This document shows, piece by piece, positions 22,936-32,309 of a stretch of 64,000 nucleotides of DNA (the stretch's first letter is position 1; each line of letters opens with the position of its first letter). Below the pieces are notes generated by a model, which ran no database searches, had not been told where the DNA came from, and saw nothing but the letters and a program-made list of their open reading frames with translations. The stretch comes from an uncultured Lachnospiraceae bacterium (GTDB lineage Bacteria; Bacillota; Clostridia; Lachnospirales; Lachnospiraceae), in the NCBI GenBank assembly GCA_910585465.1, contig CAJUEW010000011.1, positions 1 through 64,000 of the forward strand. The letters are read 5' to 3'. The position numbers and the translations under genes were made by a program.

Positions 22936-23325
22936 ATGCTGGAACGGGTGAAAGAACGGCTTGAATCGTTTGGTTATGTCCTGAAAGATGGGGATGAAGT
23001 CATTTTGACCTTCTCCATCCAGAAGGTGGAGAACACCATAAAAAATGATTGTAACGTATCTTCCATTCCTGATGGGCTGGCGAATATCACTATTGATATG
23101 GCAATCGGTGAATTTTTGACGGCAAAGAAAACTTTCTCACCGGATGATATTGCGGGGCTTGATCTGGATTTTGCGGTGAAGCAGATACAAGAGGGGGACG
23201 CCAACACGGTATTTGCAACCGGGGAAGCAAGTTTGACACCTGAACAGAGGTTGAACAACTTTCTGAACCACCTTCTGACGCACGGACGGGAGCAATTTGC
23301 GTGTTGTAGGAGGTTAAGATGGTAA
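22936..23325 (+). CDS. Head-tail connector protein (YqbG-like position)
   Basis: 129 residues, ATG 22936 with AGAAAGGGTGG upstream. ERLESFGYVLKDGDEVILTFSIQKVENTIKNDCN is the usual start of small head-completion proteins with an all-helical fold. Gene order (capsid, this, XkdH-like, gp10-like) matches the B. subtilis skin element. It overlaps the next gene by 7 bp. Confidence 0.75.
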   Translation: MLERVKERLESFGYVLKDGDEVILTFSIQKVENTIKNDCNVSSIPDGLANITIDMAIGEFLTAKKTFSPDDIAGLDLDFAVKQIQEGDANTVFATGEASLTPEQRLNNFLNHLLTHGREQFACCRRLRW

Positions 23326-23702
23326 AAGCTATGGAAGCCGCAAGAAAGGCGGCTAGAAGGGCGCAGGAAGCCACGTATGAGGGGCTATGCACCATCTATG
23401 AATACCGTGATGTGACGGACGAAAAAACAAAACTGTCAAGTGAAGAAGAAGTTGCCGTGATTGAAGATCAGCCTTGCAAGTTATCCTTTGAAAAGTTGAA
23501 CAGCGTTGTACAGACAGAAACCGCAGCGGTTCAGGCGCAGGGGGTGAAACTGTTCCTTGCCCCGGAAATTGCGGTAGGGAGCAATTCAAAGATTGTCGTC
23601 ACCCAAAACGGGATAACAAGCGAGTATTCCGCAAGCGGTGTACCAGCCGTATATTCCACCCATCAGGAAATCACCCTTGAATCGTTCAGGGGGTGGGCTT
23701 AA
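23319..23702 (+). CDS. Head closure protein (XkdH/YqbH-like position)
   Basis: 127 residues, ATG 23319 with AGGAGG upstream in the end of the previous gene. The layout, LCTIYEYRDVTDEKTKLSSEEE, QPCKLSFEKL and VKLFLAPEIAVGSNSKIVVTQNG, fits the small beta-barrel closure proteins of PBSX-like phages. The assignment rests mainly on gene order and length. Confidence 0.7.
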   Translation: MVKAMEAARKAARRAQEATYEGLCTIYEYRDVTDEKTKLSSEEEVAVIEDQPCKLSFEKLNSVVQTETAAVQAQGVKLFLAPEIAVGSNSKIVVTQNGITSEYSASGVPAVYSTHQEITLESFRGWA

Positions 23703-24196
23703 TGGGCAGCATGGGCAAATTTACCGCTTCCGATTTGAAAAAACTTCAAAAGCAGTTGAACAAAATTCAAGCCGGGGATGTGGATGCCTTTGTGGAAGGG
23801 TGCGCCAAAGAATTAGCTGCCCGTCTGCTGGCAAAAGTCATAAAGCGTACACCAGTAGGGGACTACCCGAAAAGTTCAGGTAAGAAAGGCGGTACGTTAA
23901 GAAGGGGCTGGACTTCCCAACAATCCGGTTCTGGTTCGGAGGGTTTGAAAACAAACGGCGCAAAGGGATATGTGGATAGTCTGAAAATCAACCATTATGG
24001 GGGTTTTCTCATAATTGAGATTGTGAACCCGGTTGAATATGCATCTTATGTGGAATTCGGACATAGAACAGCAGATCATAAAGGATGGGTTCAGGGTCAT
24101 TTTATGCTTACAATATCAGAGCAGGAAATTCAGGCGATTGCGCCAAAGGTGCTTGAAGCAAAAATCAAAAAGTATTTAGCGGGGTGCATGAAATGA
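23702..24196 (+). CDS. HK97 gp10-like neck protein (XkdI-like)
   Basis: 164 residues from ATG 23702, overlapping the previous stop. ELAARLLAKVIKRTPVGDYPKSSGKKGGTLRRGW is the family signature near the N-terminus, and VEFGHRTADHKGWVQGHFMLTISEQE closes the fold. These proteins form part of the head-tail joining region. It shares 4 bases with the next gene (ATGA). Confidence 0.85.
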   Translation: MGSMGKFTASDLKKLQKQLNKIQAGDVDAFVEGCAKELAARLLAKVIKRTPVGDYPKSSGKKGGTLRRGWTSQQSGSGSEGLKTNGAKGYVDSLKINHYGGFLIIEIVNPVEYASYVEFGHRTADHKGWVQGHFMLTISEQEIQAIAPKVLEAKIKKYLAGCMK

Positions 24197-24621
24197 TAAA
24201 TTCCATAATTGAATCAATCAGCATTTCCCTGAATGCTGAATTTGGGGACAAATACAAAATCTATAGGGAAGCGAAAAGGCAGGGCTTGAAAGAGCCTTGT
24301 TTTTTTATCCAGTGTCTTAACCCTACGGAAGAACTGTTTTTCTGTAAACGTTATTTCAGGCAGAACCAATTTTCTATTCAGTATTTCCCGGAAGATAAGA
24401 TGCACGGGAAGCAAGAATGTTATGCCGTTGGTGAACGGCTTTTTTCTTGTCTGGAATATCTGGATGTTGGCGGTGATCTGGTGATGGGTACAAAAAGGAA
24501 GTATGAAGTGGTTGACGGTATTCTTCACTTTTTCGTGAACTATGATCTGTTTGTTTACAAGGTGGCTGAATCCGTCCCGGTTATGGAAGAAGTTTCTTCT
24601 GAAACCCATGTGAAAGGATAG
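24193..24621 (+). CDS. Tail terminator-like protein (XkdJ/YqbJ-like)
   Basis: 142 residues from ATG 24193. KIYREAKRQGLKEPCFFIQCLNPTEELFFCKRYFRQNQFSIQYFP is like small phage tail-terminator proteins in the XkdJ position. It fits between the gp10-like and sheath genes, as in PBSX. The start was chosen because ATG 24193 overlaps the preceding stop, while GTG 24184 does not improve the ribosome site. Confidence 0.75.
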   Translation: MINSIIESISISLNAEFGDKYKIYREAKRQGLKEPCFFIQCLNPTEELFFCKRYFRQNQFSIQYFPEDKMHGKQECYAVGERLFSCLEYLDVGGDLVMGTKRKYEVVDGILHFFVNYDLFVYKVAESVPVMEEVSSETHVKG

Positions 24622-24629
24622 GTGATGAA

Positions 24630-24836
24630 ATGGCAAGGAAAAGCAAAGCACCGGAAGCAGATCAGGCGGTCACTGGGAAAGTTGAAAATAAATTTTCAAA
24701 AGAACAGTTGATTGCTTCAAGCCGCTTCCGGGATAGAAGGGATATTCTGGAAGCCCTTCTTGAAACTGGGGAACTGTACACGGTGAAAGCCGTGGAAGAA
24801 AAAATTGAAAGCTATATGAAAGGTAAGGTGAAATAA
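24630..24836 (+). CDS. YqzN/YkzM-like small tail protein
   Basis: 68 residues, ATG 24630 with GAAAGGATAGG upstream. The C-terminal half, FSKEQLIASSRFRDRRDILEALLETGELYTVKAVEEKI, matches the short helical proteins that lie just before the tail sheath gene in PBSX-like phages (YqzN/YkzM). Its role there is not established. Confidence 0.75.
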   Translation: MARKSKAPEADQAVTGKVENKFSKEQLIASSRFRDRRDILEALLETGELYTVKAVEEKIESYMKGKVK

Positions 24837-24838
24837 GA

Positions 24839-26149
24839 ATGGCTTTAGGCGGTGGTACTTTTTTAGTACAGAATAAGAAATTGCCGGGTGCTTATATCAA
24901 TTTCGTTTCCAAAGCTGCCGCAACCGCAACCCTTTCCGAACGGGGGATCGCAACCATGCCCCTTGAATTGGACTGGGGGAAGGAAGGGGAAATCTTTGAA
25001 GTGACGAACGGGGATTTCCAGAAGAACAGCATGGAGATTTTCGGGTATGAGTACACCAACGACAAGCTGAAAGGGCTTCGGGATTTGTTCCTGAACACGC
25101 AGACCTTTTATGCCTACCGCCTTAACGGTGACGGCAAGAAAGCAAGTAATACCCTTGCGGAAGCCCTTTATTGCGGGGTGCGTGGGAATGATCTGAAAGT
25201 TGCGGTTCAGGTGAACGCTGATGATGAAGCCCTCTTTGATGTGAAAACCATTTTAGGGGTGGATGTGGTTGACGAACAGACCGTTGCAAAAGCTGACGAT
25301 CTGGCAGATAACAAGTTCCTGAAATGGAAGTCCGGGATCACTCTGGAAGCAGCGGCGGCGATCCCCATGACCGGGGGAGAGAATGGGGCGGTGAGCGGAA
25401 AGGATCATCAGGACTATCTTGACAAGGCTGAATCCTTCGCTTTCAACACTATGGGGGCGGCGGTGACGGACGATACCACAAAATCACTGTATGCCGCATA
25501 CAACAAGCGGTTGCGTGATGAAATGGGTGTGAAGTTCCAGCTTGTCCTTTACGATTACGCAAAGGCTGACTTCATGGGTGTTATCAGCGTGAACAACAAA
25601 GTTCTGGATGAAGGATGCAGTGAAGCAAGCCTTGTGTACTGGGTGACGGGGGCTTCCGCTGGCTGTGCGGTCAACAAGAGCAACCAGAACAAGAAGTATG
25701 ACGGTGATTTCACCGTTGACACCCCCTACACGCAGAACCAGCTTAAAGCGGCTATCGAGGCGGGCAAGTTCACTTTCCACCTTGTAGGAACGGATGTCCG
25801 TGTGTTGGAAGATATTAACACTATGGTTACTACTTCCGACACAATGGGGGATATTTTCAAGGACAATCAGACGATCCGGGTGATCGACCAGATCGGTAAC
25901 GATATTGCGGTACTTTTCAATACAAAGTATCTGGGTGTTGTCCCGAATGATGCGGCGGGAAGGATTTCCCTTTGGTCTGATATTGTCAAGCACCATGAAC
26001 AGCTTCAGGAGATCAGGGCGATTGAGAATTTCTCTGACGCTGATGTGAAGGTGGATCAGGGCGACACAAAGAAATCTGTTGTCGTGACTGACCTTGTAAC
26101 CGTTGTGAACGCTATGGGCAAGCTGTACATGACCGTCACGGTGGCATAA
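24839..26149 (+). CDS. Tail sheath protein (XkdK-like)
   Basis: 436 residues. Sheath features are visible: the start LPGAYINFVSKAAATATLSERG, a FGYEYTNDKLKGLRDLF segment, and a C-terminal domain with TLVTVVNAMGKLYMTVTVA. A central GGENGAVSGKDHQDYLDKAESFAFNT region is normal for this family. A sheath means the tail contracts, so the virion is a myovirus-type particle or tail derived from one. It is followed closely by the tail tube gene. Confidence 0.9.
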   Translation: MALGGGTFLVQNKKLPGAYINFVSKAAATATLSERGIATMPLELDWGKEGEIFEVTNGDFQKNSMEIFGYEYTNDKLKGLRDLFLNTQTFYAYRLNGDGKKASNTLAEALYCGVRGNDLKVAVQVNADDEALFDVKTILGVDVVDEQTVAKADDLADNKFLKWKSGITLEAAAAIPMTGGENGAVSGKDHQDYLDKAESFAFNTMGAAVTDDTTKSLYAAYNKRLRDEMGVKFQLVLYDYAKADFMGVISVNNKVLDEGCSEASLVYWVTGASAGCAVNKSNQNKKYDGDFTVDTPYTQNQLKAAIEAGKFTFHLVGTDVRVLEDINTMVTTSDTMGDIFKDNQTIRVIDQIGNDIAVLFNTKYLGVVPNDAAGRISLWSDIVKHHEQLQEIRAIENFSDADVKVDQGDTKKSVVVTDLVTVVNAMGKLYMTVTVA

Positions 26150-26166
26150 GGAAGGGGTGAAAGAGA

Positions 26167-26649
26167 ATGAACGGTAATGTAGTTATGAAAGCCAAAGACA
26201 CCGTATTTGCGGCTTTGGCAGAGTGCTTCATCACGATTGGGACACGCCGATATAATTTCATGCAGGCTATCAATCTGGAAGCAAAGTTCGAGAAGAACAA
26301 AACGGAAGTCCCCATTCTGGGAAAGACCGGGAAAGGAAACAAGGCTTCCGGGTGGAAGGGTACTGGTTCGGCAACCTTCCATTACAACACTTCCATCTTC
26401 CGGCAGATGATGATCCAGTACAAGGACACCGGGGAAGATATTTATTTTGAAATCCAGATTTCCAACGAGGATAAGACTTCGGCAGCGGGGCGGCAGACCA
26501 TGATCCTGATGGACTGCAACATTGACGGCGGTATTCTGGCAAAGTTTGACGCTGACGGGGAATATCTGGATGAAGATATGGACTTCACCTTTGAAGATTT
26601 CAAGATGCCGGAAGCCTTCAAGGACTTGGAAGGTTTTCTCACCAATTAA
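26167..26649 (+). CDS. Tail tube protein (XkdM-like)
   Basis: 160 residues, ATG 26167, GGAAGGGGTGAAAG upstream. VFAALAECFITIGTRRYNFMQAINLEAKFEKNKTEVPILGK and WKGTGSATFHYNTSIFR are typical tube-protein strands; the C-terminal DEDMDFTFEDFKMPEAFKDL fits as well. It builds the inner tube inside the sheath. Confidence 0.9.
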   Translation: MNGNVVMKAKDTVFAALAECFITIGTRRYNFMQAINLEAKFEKNKTEVPILGKTGKGNKASGWKGTGSATFHYNTSIFRQMMIQYKDTGEDIYFEIQISNEDKTSAAGRQTMILMDCNIDGGILAKFDADGEYLDEDMDFTFEDFKMPEAFKDLEGFLTN

Positions 26650-26657
26650 GCAGCCTT

Positions 26658-26704
26658 AAACCCCTTATGTGGCTTTCATATAAGCCCATATAAGGGGGTT
26701 TTCA
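26658..26704 (+). terminator. Intrinsic terminator after tail tube gene
   Basis: AAACCCCTTATGTGGCTT pairs with AAGCCCATATAAGGGGGTTT with one bulge and one G-U pair, followed by a T-run. It is a typical partial terminator after an abundant virion protein gene, limiting downstream chaperone and tape-measure expression. Confidence 0.75.
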
Positions 26705-26739
26705 ATGTCAGTGATAAAATAATAAAGGAGAATGTGAAA

Positions 26740-27171
26740 ATGTCTAAATTCAGCAAATTCATGAAGTCTAACAAGACCGTGAAAGAGAACGGTTTTTATG
26801 CACCTACCAGATCGCTTTGTGATGAAAACGGAAAGCCCCTTGAATGGGAGTTCCGGCATATCACTTCAAAAGAGAATGACGGGTTGCGGGACGACTGCAC
26901 CATTGAAGTCCCGGTCACTGGTAAGCCCAATATGTTCCGCCCGAAAGTGCAGTCCAGCAAGTATATGCAGAAGATGGTTGCCGCTTCCGTTGTCATGCCC
27001 GATCTGTATGACAAGGGATTGCAGGATTCCTATGGTGTGACAACCCCGGAGGAACTTCTGCTTGCTATGGTTGACGATCCCGGCGAATACAATGAACTGC
27101 TTTCTTTCGTCCAGAAATTTCAGGGGTTCAACGTATCGTTCAATGATAAGGTGGAAGAAGCAAAAAACTAA
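26740..27171 (+). CDS. Tail assembly chaperone, short form (XkdN-like)
   Basis: 143 residues from ATG 26740 (AAAGGAG 10 bases upstream; GTG 26734 is too close to it). The sequence KPLEWEFRHITSKENDGLRDDC and DSYGVTTPEELLLAMVDDPGEYNELLSFVQKFQGF matches phage XkdN-like chaperones that lie between tube and tape-measure genes. The ORF ends in a slippery AAAAAAC followed by two stops, so a longer -1 frameshift product is expected. Confidence 0.85.
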   Translation: MSKFSKFMKSNKTVKENGFYAPTRSLCDENGKPLEWEFRHITSKENDGLRDDCTIEVPVTGKPNMFRPKVQSSKYMQKMVAASVVMPDLYDKGLQDSYGVTTPEELLLAMVDDPGEYNELLSFVQKFQGFNVSFNDKVEEAKN

Positions 27172-27368
27172 TAGAAGAAGGGGATTGGGAAGCGAATTTC
27201 GCTTACTTTGCCCTTCTGAAATTACACATTTTGCCTTCTGTCTTTCTTGCGCTGGACGAACCTGAAAAAGCCTTTGTTGTGGCTGCAATCAAGGTGAAGA
27301 TGAAGAACGACAAGGAAAAGGAAAAAGAAATGAAGCGCAAGGCGAAAAAAGGGAAGAAAGGAAGGTGA
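26740..27368 (+). CDS. Tail assembly chaperone, frameshifted long form
   Basis: At 27162-27168 the frame reads A-AAA-AAC, a standard -1 slippery heptamer. Shifting back one base passes the stops at 27169 and 27172 and continues for 66 codons (LIEEGDWEANFAYFALLKLHILPS... ending in a very Lys-rich tail) to TGA 27366-27368. The total is 209 residues. An internal Shine-Dalgarno-like AAGGTGG at 27148-27154 lies 7 bases before the slip, a known stimulator. Such paired G/GT-type products are usual in long-tailed phages. The extension has no start codon or ribosome site of its own at a sensible place. Confidence 0.85.
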
Positions 27369-27372
27369 TAAC

Positions 27373-30231
27373 ATGGGAAGCATAAGATCATCCATTGAAT
27401 TGCAGGACAATTTCACCAACATTCTGATGAATGTCATAAATGCGGTGAATATGTCAGTTTCCACAATGGAACAGATGCAGTCAGTAATGAATGAGCCGAT
27501 TGACACGGCGGCAATTCAGGGAATACGGAATCAGCTTAATCAGGCGACACTTGCGGCGCAAGAACTGGATGCGGCTATGCAGAATGTGGAAGCCCCTGAT
27601 GCCGGAGTGAACCCCGCCCCCGTCATTCTCCCCGTTGAACCTTCCCCGCCCCCTGATCCGCTGGTGGATCAGCCGGCCCCGGTGGAAGTCCCTGTTGTGT
27701 GGCAGGCTGATAATTTAGAAGTTTTTACAAATTCAGGTGTGGAACGATTTGAACAGGAAGTCCAAAGCACAAATAATATGTTGAACACTTTGAACCAGAC
27801 GCAAGTGCAGATTGCCGCAAGAGCGGCGCAGACCAACATATTCCCGCCGAATATGGTAACTGACATGAACAGTATGCAGAACCGTCTACAAGCCATTCAG
27901 AGCCGTATTCAGGCGATCGAAAGCAACCCCCTGAACATGGGGACGGACACGGCGAACGCTGAACTGGAACAGTTAAGGGCGCAGCTTAATCAGGCGGTTC
28001 AGGAACAAGAGTTGATGAACCGTGCTGTTGAAGATATGGATGTTCAGGCGGCAAATGAAGCCTACCTTCGGTTGTCACAGATTGTCGGCGGGACTGAAAG
28101 GCACATCCGGGATAACGTGGATGAGCAGGGGAGGTTCAGAAGGGAGATTGAAGAAAGCACAGACAGTGCGGCAGACCTGAAAAACATGATTGCCGGGGCA
28201 GTCGGGGCTTTTGCCGGGATAGCCGGGTTGAAGAAAGCCCAAAGCTGGATTGAAGATTGCACGGCGGCATTTAACACGCAGCTTAACGCAGAAACGCAGC
28301 TTATCAGTGTACTTGCTAATATGCTTGATGAAGAATACGTTGCGCAGTTTGAGGTTGATGTTGGGGCAGACACTGCGGCGGCGGTTGATGAAATCAACGC
28401 CATCCAGAACGGCATTGATGAAATTGTCGTCCCGGTTACGGCTGAAACAAGGGCTTTGACCGCAGCCTACGATCAGATCACGGCAAAGGCAAGCGAGATT
28501 CAGGGACGGGGTATTTATGGTGATGAAGCCATGATTGCGGCAGCCGCAGAGTTTTCTACCTATTTCACCGATACAGACGCTATTGAAATGATGATGGACA
28601 CCCTTTCAAACTATGCTATGGGTATGACTGGGGGCGGTGAAATTGACTCTACCGGGATGGTGGACTATGCCACGAACTTAGGAAAGATCATGTCCGGTTC
28701 GTATGATGCCATGACGAAAAAGGGCTTTGAATTTACGGATGCGCAAAAGGCTATCATTGAAGGGGAAGCCGAACGGGAACAGATTATTGCCGCCCTGGGT
28801 GAGGAATATGTCGATATGTCCTCTGATATGCAGGCGGCGGCAGCTATCACGCAAGTTATTGATGAAGCGTGGGCGGGGCTGTACGAAAGCATGAGCAACA
28901 CCCCGGAAGGGAAAATCATTCAAATGACAAACGCTTGGGGGGATATGAAAGAGGTCATAGGCGGGCAGCTTTACCCTTATGTGCTTTTGTTCGTGGATAC
29001 CATAACCGAAAACTGGGGTACGATTCAGGAAGTGCTGGATAATATCACGGTGGGGCTTGAATATATGCTTGGGGTTATGGACTGGCTGCTGGAAGGTGCT
29101 ATCAATTTTGCACAAGCCGTCATGGATAACTGGGGATGGATCAGCCCTATCATTTACGGCATTATAGGGGCTTTGGCGGTATATGGTACTTACCTTGCTA
29201 TCACAAAAGGTTTGGAACTTGCTTCCGCAGCGGCAAAAGGAATTATGGCGGTATGGGAAGGTATTCATGCGGCGGCTATCTGGGCTACAACCGGGGCAAC
29301 ATGGGCAGAAGTAACGGCGCAGAATGGGCTTAATGCTGCTATGTACGCTTGCCCTATCGTCTGGATAATCGTTTTGATTATCGCCCTGATTGCTTTGTTT
29401 TATGCGGCGGTGGCGGCGGTGAACAAATTCGCCGGGACTTCCGTTTCCGCAACGGGTATTATTTGCGGGGTGTTCATGGTGGCGGCGGCATTTATCGGAA
29501 ATCTGTTTGTCACCCTGATTAACTTTGTGATTGATATTTTCGTGGTACTCTGGAATTTTATAGCCGCTTTTGCGAACTTTTTTGGAAACGTGTTCAATGA
29601 TCCGGTGGGTGCGATTGTCCGGTTGTTTTTTGATCTGGTGGACTGTATTCTTGCGCTGCTGGAATCTCTGGCTTCGGCTATTGATACAATTTTCGGTTCA
29701 AACCTTGCCGGGGCGGTTGCCGGATGGCGGGATTCCCTTGGCGGGTGGGTTGATGAAACCTTCGGACAGGGCGAGGAAATCATGGCGAAAATGGACGCTT
29801 CCAGCTTGCACTTGGAACGGTTCGAGTATGGGGCGGCTTGGGATGCCGGATATTCCTTCGGGGAAGGGATTGATGAAAGTATATCCAATTTCGATCCTTC
29901 ATCCCTTTTCGGCACTACTGACATTCCATCCGCTGACGATTACGCAAGCGCATTGACAACCGGGGGGATCGGAAGCGGTGTTGATGATATTGCGGGGAAT
30001 ACAGGGGCTATGGCTGACGCTATGGACATAACCGGGGAAGAACTGAAATACCTTCATGACATTGCGGAGCAGGAAGCAGTCAACCGATTCACAACCGCAG
30101 AGATTTATATAGACCAGTCAGGCATGCAGAACACAATTAAAAACGGTATGGACTTGGATGGTATCATGTCCGGCATGACCGATATGGTGAATGAAGCTAT
30201 TGATATTTCAACGGAAGGGGTGCATGACTGA
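27373..30231 (+). CDS. Tape measure protein
   Basis: 952 residues, the longest prophage gene, ATG 27373 with AAAGGAAGG upstream. The N-terminal part is coiled coil and Pro-rich around residue 80-105. The middle has several hydrophobic helices (about residues 590-760, including YAVAAVNKFAGTSVSATG and the strongly hydrophobic FIGNLFVTLINFVIDIFVVLW), typical of tape measures that sit in the tube and insert in the membrane. Length should set tail length. It follows the frameshifted chaperone, as expected. Confidence 0.93.
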   Translation: MGSIRSSIELQDNFTNILMNVINAVNMSVSTMEQMQSVMNEPIDTAAIQGIRNQLNQATLAAQELDAAMQNVEAPDAGVNPAPVILPVEPSPPPDPLVDQPAPVEVPVVWQADNLEVFTNSGVERFEQEVQSTNNMLNTLNQTQVQIAARAAQTNIFPPNMVTDMNSMQNRLQAIQSRIQAIESNPLNMGTDTANAELEQLRAQLNQAVQEQELMNRAVEDMDVQAANEAYLRLSQIVGGTERHIRDNVDEQGRFRREIEESTDSAADLKNMIAGAVGAFAGIAGLKKAQSWIEDCTAAFNTQLNAETQLISVLANMLDEEYVAQFEVDVGADTAAAVDEINAIQNGIDEIVVPVTAETRALTAAYDQITAKASEIQGRGIYGDEAMIAAAAEFSTYFTDTDAIEMMMDTLSNYAMGMTGGGEIDSTGMVDYATNLGKIMSGSYDAMTKKGFEFTDAQKAIIEGEAEREQIIAALGEEYVDMSSDMQAAAAITQVIDEAWAGLYESMSNTPEGKIIQMTNAWGDMKEVIGGQLYPYVLLFVDTITENWGTIQEVLDNITVGLEYMLGVMDWLLEGAINFAQAVMDNWGWISPIIYGIIGALAVYGTYLAITKGLELASAAAKGIMAVWEGIHAAAIWATTGATWAEVTAQNGLNAAMYACPIVWIIVLIIALIALFYAAVAAVNKFAGTSVSATGIICGVFMVAAAFIGNLFVTLINFVIDIFVVLWNFIAAFANFFGNVFNDPVGAIVRLFFDLVDCILALLESLASAIDTIFGSNLAGAVAGWRDSLGGWVDETFGQGEEIMAKMDASSLHLERFEYGAAWDAGYSFGEGIDESISNFDPSSLFGTTDIPSADDYASALTTGGIGSGVDDIAGNTGAMADAMDITGEELKYLHDIAEQEAVNRFTTAEIYIDQSGMQNTIKNGMDLDGIMSGMTDMVNEAIDISTEGVHD

Positions 30232-30920
30232 TGAAGCAAAGCGGATATGACTTTTATCTGAAAAAGTGCTTGTTACCGATAGCACCCCCAAAACTTTCAG
30301 TAAAGATAAACAATGCAAATGAAACCGTCACCCTGATAAACGAGGGGGAAATAAACATTCTGAAAAAGGCAGAACTAACGGATATTGAATTTGAGTGCAG
30401 AATACCACAAGAAAAATATCCCTTTGCCGTTTACAAGTCAGGGTTCAAAGGTGCTGACTATTTTCTGGACTACTTTGAAAGCCTGAAAACGAGTAAGAAG
30501 CCCTTCCAGTTCATTGTATGCAGGAAACGACCGACCGGAAAAAGACTTTTCGACACCAACATAAAGGTATCTATGGAAGATTACAAAATTACAGAGGATG
30601 CAAAAAACGGGTTTGATGTTCTGGTAAAGATAAAACTGAAACAATGGCGGGATTACGGGACAAAGACGGTGAACATTTCTTTCAACATGGAAAAGCCGAA
30701 AGCAAGCGTTGAGCCGCAGAGAGAAGCAGCTGCTTCTCCTGCCCCGGTAACGGCGCAGGCCTATACAGTTGTAAAGGGGGATTGTCTTTGGAATATTGCT
30801 AAACGGTTCTATGGGAATGGTTCAAAATATTCCATTATTTACAACGCAAATAAAAGAGTAATAGGCGGGAATCCCAATCTGATTTATCCGGGACAGGTTC
30901 TGACGATTCCGGCAGCTTAG
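30231..30920 (+). CDS. LysM tail protein (XkdP-like)
   Basis: 229 residues, ATG overlapping the tape-measure stop. The N-terminal 150 residues match the XkdP-like tail hub region (YKSGFKGADYFLDYFESLK). The last 50 are a LysM domain: YTVVKGDCLWNIAKRFYGNG and INYNANKRVIGGNPNLIYPGQVLTIP. LysM binds peptidoglycan and probably positions the tail tip. Confidence 0.9.
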   Translation: MKQSGYDFYLKKCLLPIAPPKLSVKINNANETVTLINEGEINILKKAELTDIEFECRIPQEKYPFAVYKSGFKGADYFLDYFESLKTSKKPFQFIVCRKRPTGKRLFDTNIKVSMEDYKITEDAKNGFDVLVKIKLKQWRDYGTKTVNISFNMEKPKASVEPQREAAASPAPVTAQAYTVVKGDCLWNIAKRFYGNGSKYSIIYNANKRVIGGNPNLIYPGQVLTIPAA

Positions 30921-30937
30921 AAGCGGGGGTGTTCAAA

Positions 30938-31918
30938 ATGAGCGTTGAACTATTGATTGGAAATGAACAGGGAACAAAAGTCTGCCTTCCCGCGGTGGAA
31001 GAAGGGATTGAATGGACTACTGAAAGGAAGAACACCCCCGGAAAGCTGACCTTTAAGGTGCTGAAAGATGATGTGCTTGATTTTTCAGAAGGAAGTGCGG
31101 TCAGGATGAAGGAAAACGGTGATGAAGTGTTCTTTGGCTTTGTGTTCAAGCAGCAGAGGGCAAAGGAACAGATCATCACTGTCACCGCCTACGATCAGTT
31201 ACGGTATCTGAAAAATAAAGATACCATAGTCTATGAGAACAAGACGGCGGATCAGTTCTTGCGGATGATTGCCGCTGACTATGCGCTAAATGTTGGGGTA
31301 CTGGAAAATACAAATTATATCATGGAATCGAGGGTTGAAGAAAACACTTCCCTTTTTGAAATGATCCAAAACGCCCTTGACCTGACCTTGCAGAACACCG
31401 GGGAAATGTTCGTCTTATATGACGATTTCGGGAAGCTGACACTGAAACACCTTTCTTCTATGGTGGTGGGGAATCCGGGGGCTTATCTGATGGTGGATGA
31501 AGAAACGTGTGAAACCTTTGATTATACTTCATCCATTGATGATAACACATTCAACAAAATCAAGCTGACCTATGACAACGAAGAAACCGGATTCAGGGAA
31601 GTCTATATTGCGCAGGATTCAGGGAATATCAACAAATGGGGTATCTTGCAGTATTTTGATACCCTGAAAAAAGGGGAAAACGGTCAGGCGAAAGTAGATG
31701 CCCTTCTGAAACTGTACAACAAGAAAACCCGCAATCTGAAGCTTACCAATGTTTTCGGGGATAACCGGGTTAGGGCTGGCAGCATGATTGTAGTGAACCT
31801 TGATCTGGGCGATATGAAGTTAAGGAACTTCATGCTGGTGGAAAGCTGCAAGCACACATATAAAGAAAGTGAACATTGGATGGATTTGACCTTGCGAGGG
31901 GGTGAGTTTGTTGGCTGA
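30938..31918 (+). CDS. Baseplate hub protein (XkdQ-like)
   Basis: 326 residues from ATG 30938, chosen over GTG 30929 because the GCGGGGGTG ribosome site overlaps the latter. WTTERKNTPGKLTFKVLKDD, ITVTAYDQLRYLKNKDTIVYENKTADQFLRMIA and a C-terminal VNLDLGDMKLRNFMLVESCKHTY match the XkdQ family of tail-hub proteins. It is followed by XkdR-, S-, T- and U-like genes in PBSX order. Confidence 0.88.
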   Translation: MSVELLIGNEQGTKVCLPAVEEGIEWTTERKNTPGKLTFKVLKDDVLDFSEGSAVRMKENGDEVFFGFVFKQQRAKEQIITVTAYDQLRYLKNKDTIVYENKTADQFLRMIAADYALNVGVLENTNYIMESRVEENTSLFEMIQNALDLTLQNTGEMFVLYDDFGKLTLKHLSSMVVGNPGAYLMVDEETCETFDYTSSIDDNTFNKIKLTYDNEETGFREVYIAQDSGNINKWGILQYFDTLKKGENGQAKVDALLKLYNKKTRNLKLTNVFGDNRVRAGSMIVVNLDLGDMKLRNFMLVESCKHTYKESEHWMDLTLRGGEFVG

Positions 31919-32309
31919 TGCAAATGCTTTGGTGGAAGCCATAAAAAGGGCTTCAAGGGACGAGAGGGAAGCGTCAAAGCCCGTCAACGTGTATTTCGGG
32001 GAAGTCGTTTCAAAGTCACCTCTGAAAATCAACGTGGAGCAGAAAATGGTTCTTGGTGAATCGCAGCTTATCCTTACAAGGAATGTCACCGACTATATGA
32101 CAACCGTTACCGTCCAATGGAATACGGAAATAGGGGTTCTTTCCTCTGACGGAAAGACAACCGCCCCGCCGCCCCACATTCACGGGGTTGTGGGGCAAAA
32201 AAATTTCCTGATGCACAATGCCCTTGAAGTCGGTGATGAAGTGATACTCATAAGGCAGCAGGAAGGTCAAAAGTTCATTGTGGTTGACCGGATAGGGGGT
32301 AAGACATGA
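31911..32309 (+). CDS. DUF2577 baseplate protein (XkdR-like)
   Basis: 132 residues, TTG 31911 as start; GAGGGGGTGAG lies just before it and it overlaps the preceding stop. ALVEAIKRASRDEREASKPVNVYFGEVVSKSPLKINVEQK and HIHGVVGQKNFLMHNALEVGDEVILIRQQEGQKFIVVDRI are the DUF2577 pattern. A TTG at 31908 and a GTG at 31902 are alternatives. Confidence 0.88.
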   Translation: MADANALVEAIKRASRDEREASKPVNVYFGEVVSKSPLKINVEQKMVLGESQLILTRNVTDYMTTVTVQWNTEIGVLSSDGKTTAPPPHIHGVVGQKNFLMHNALEVGDEVILIRQQEGQKFIVVDRIGGKT

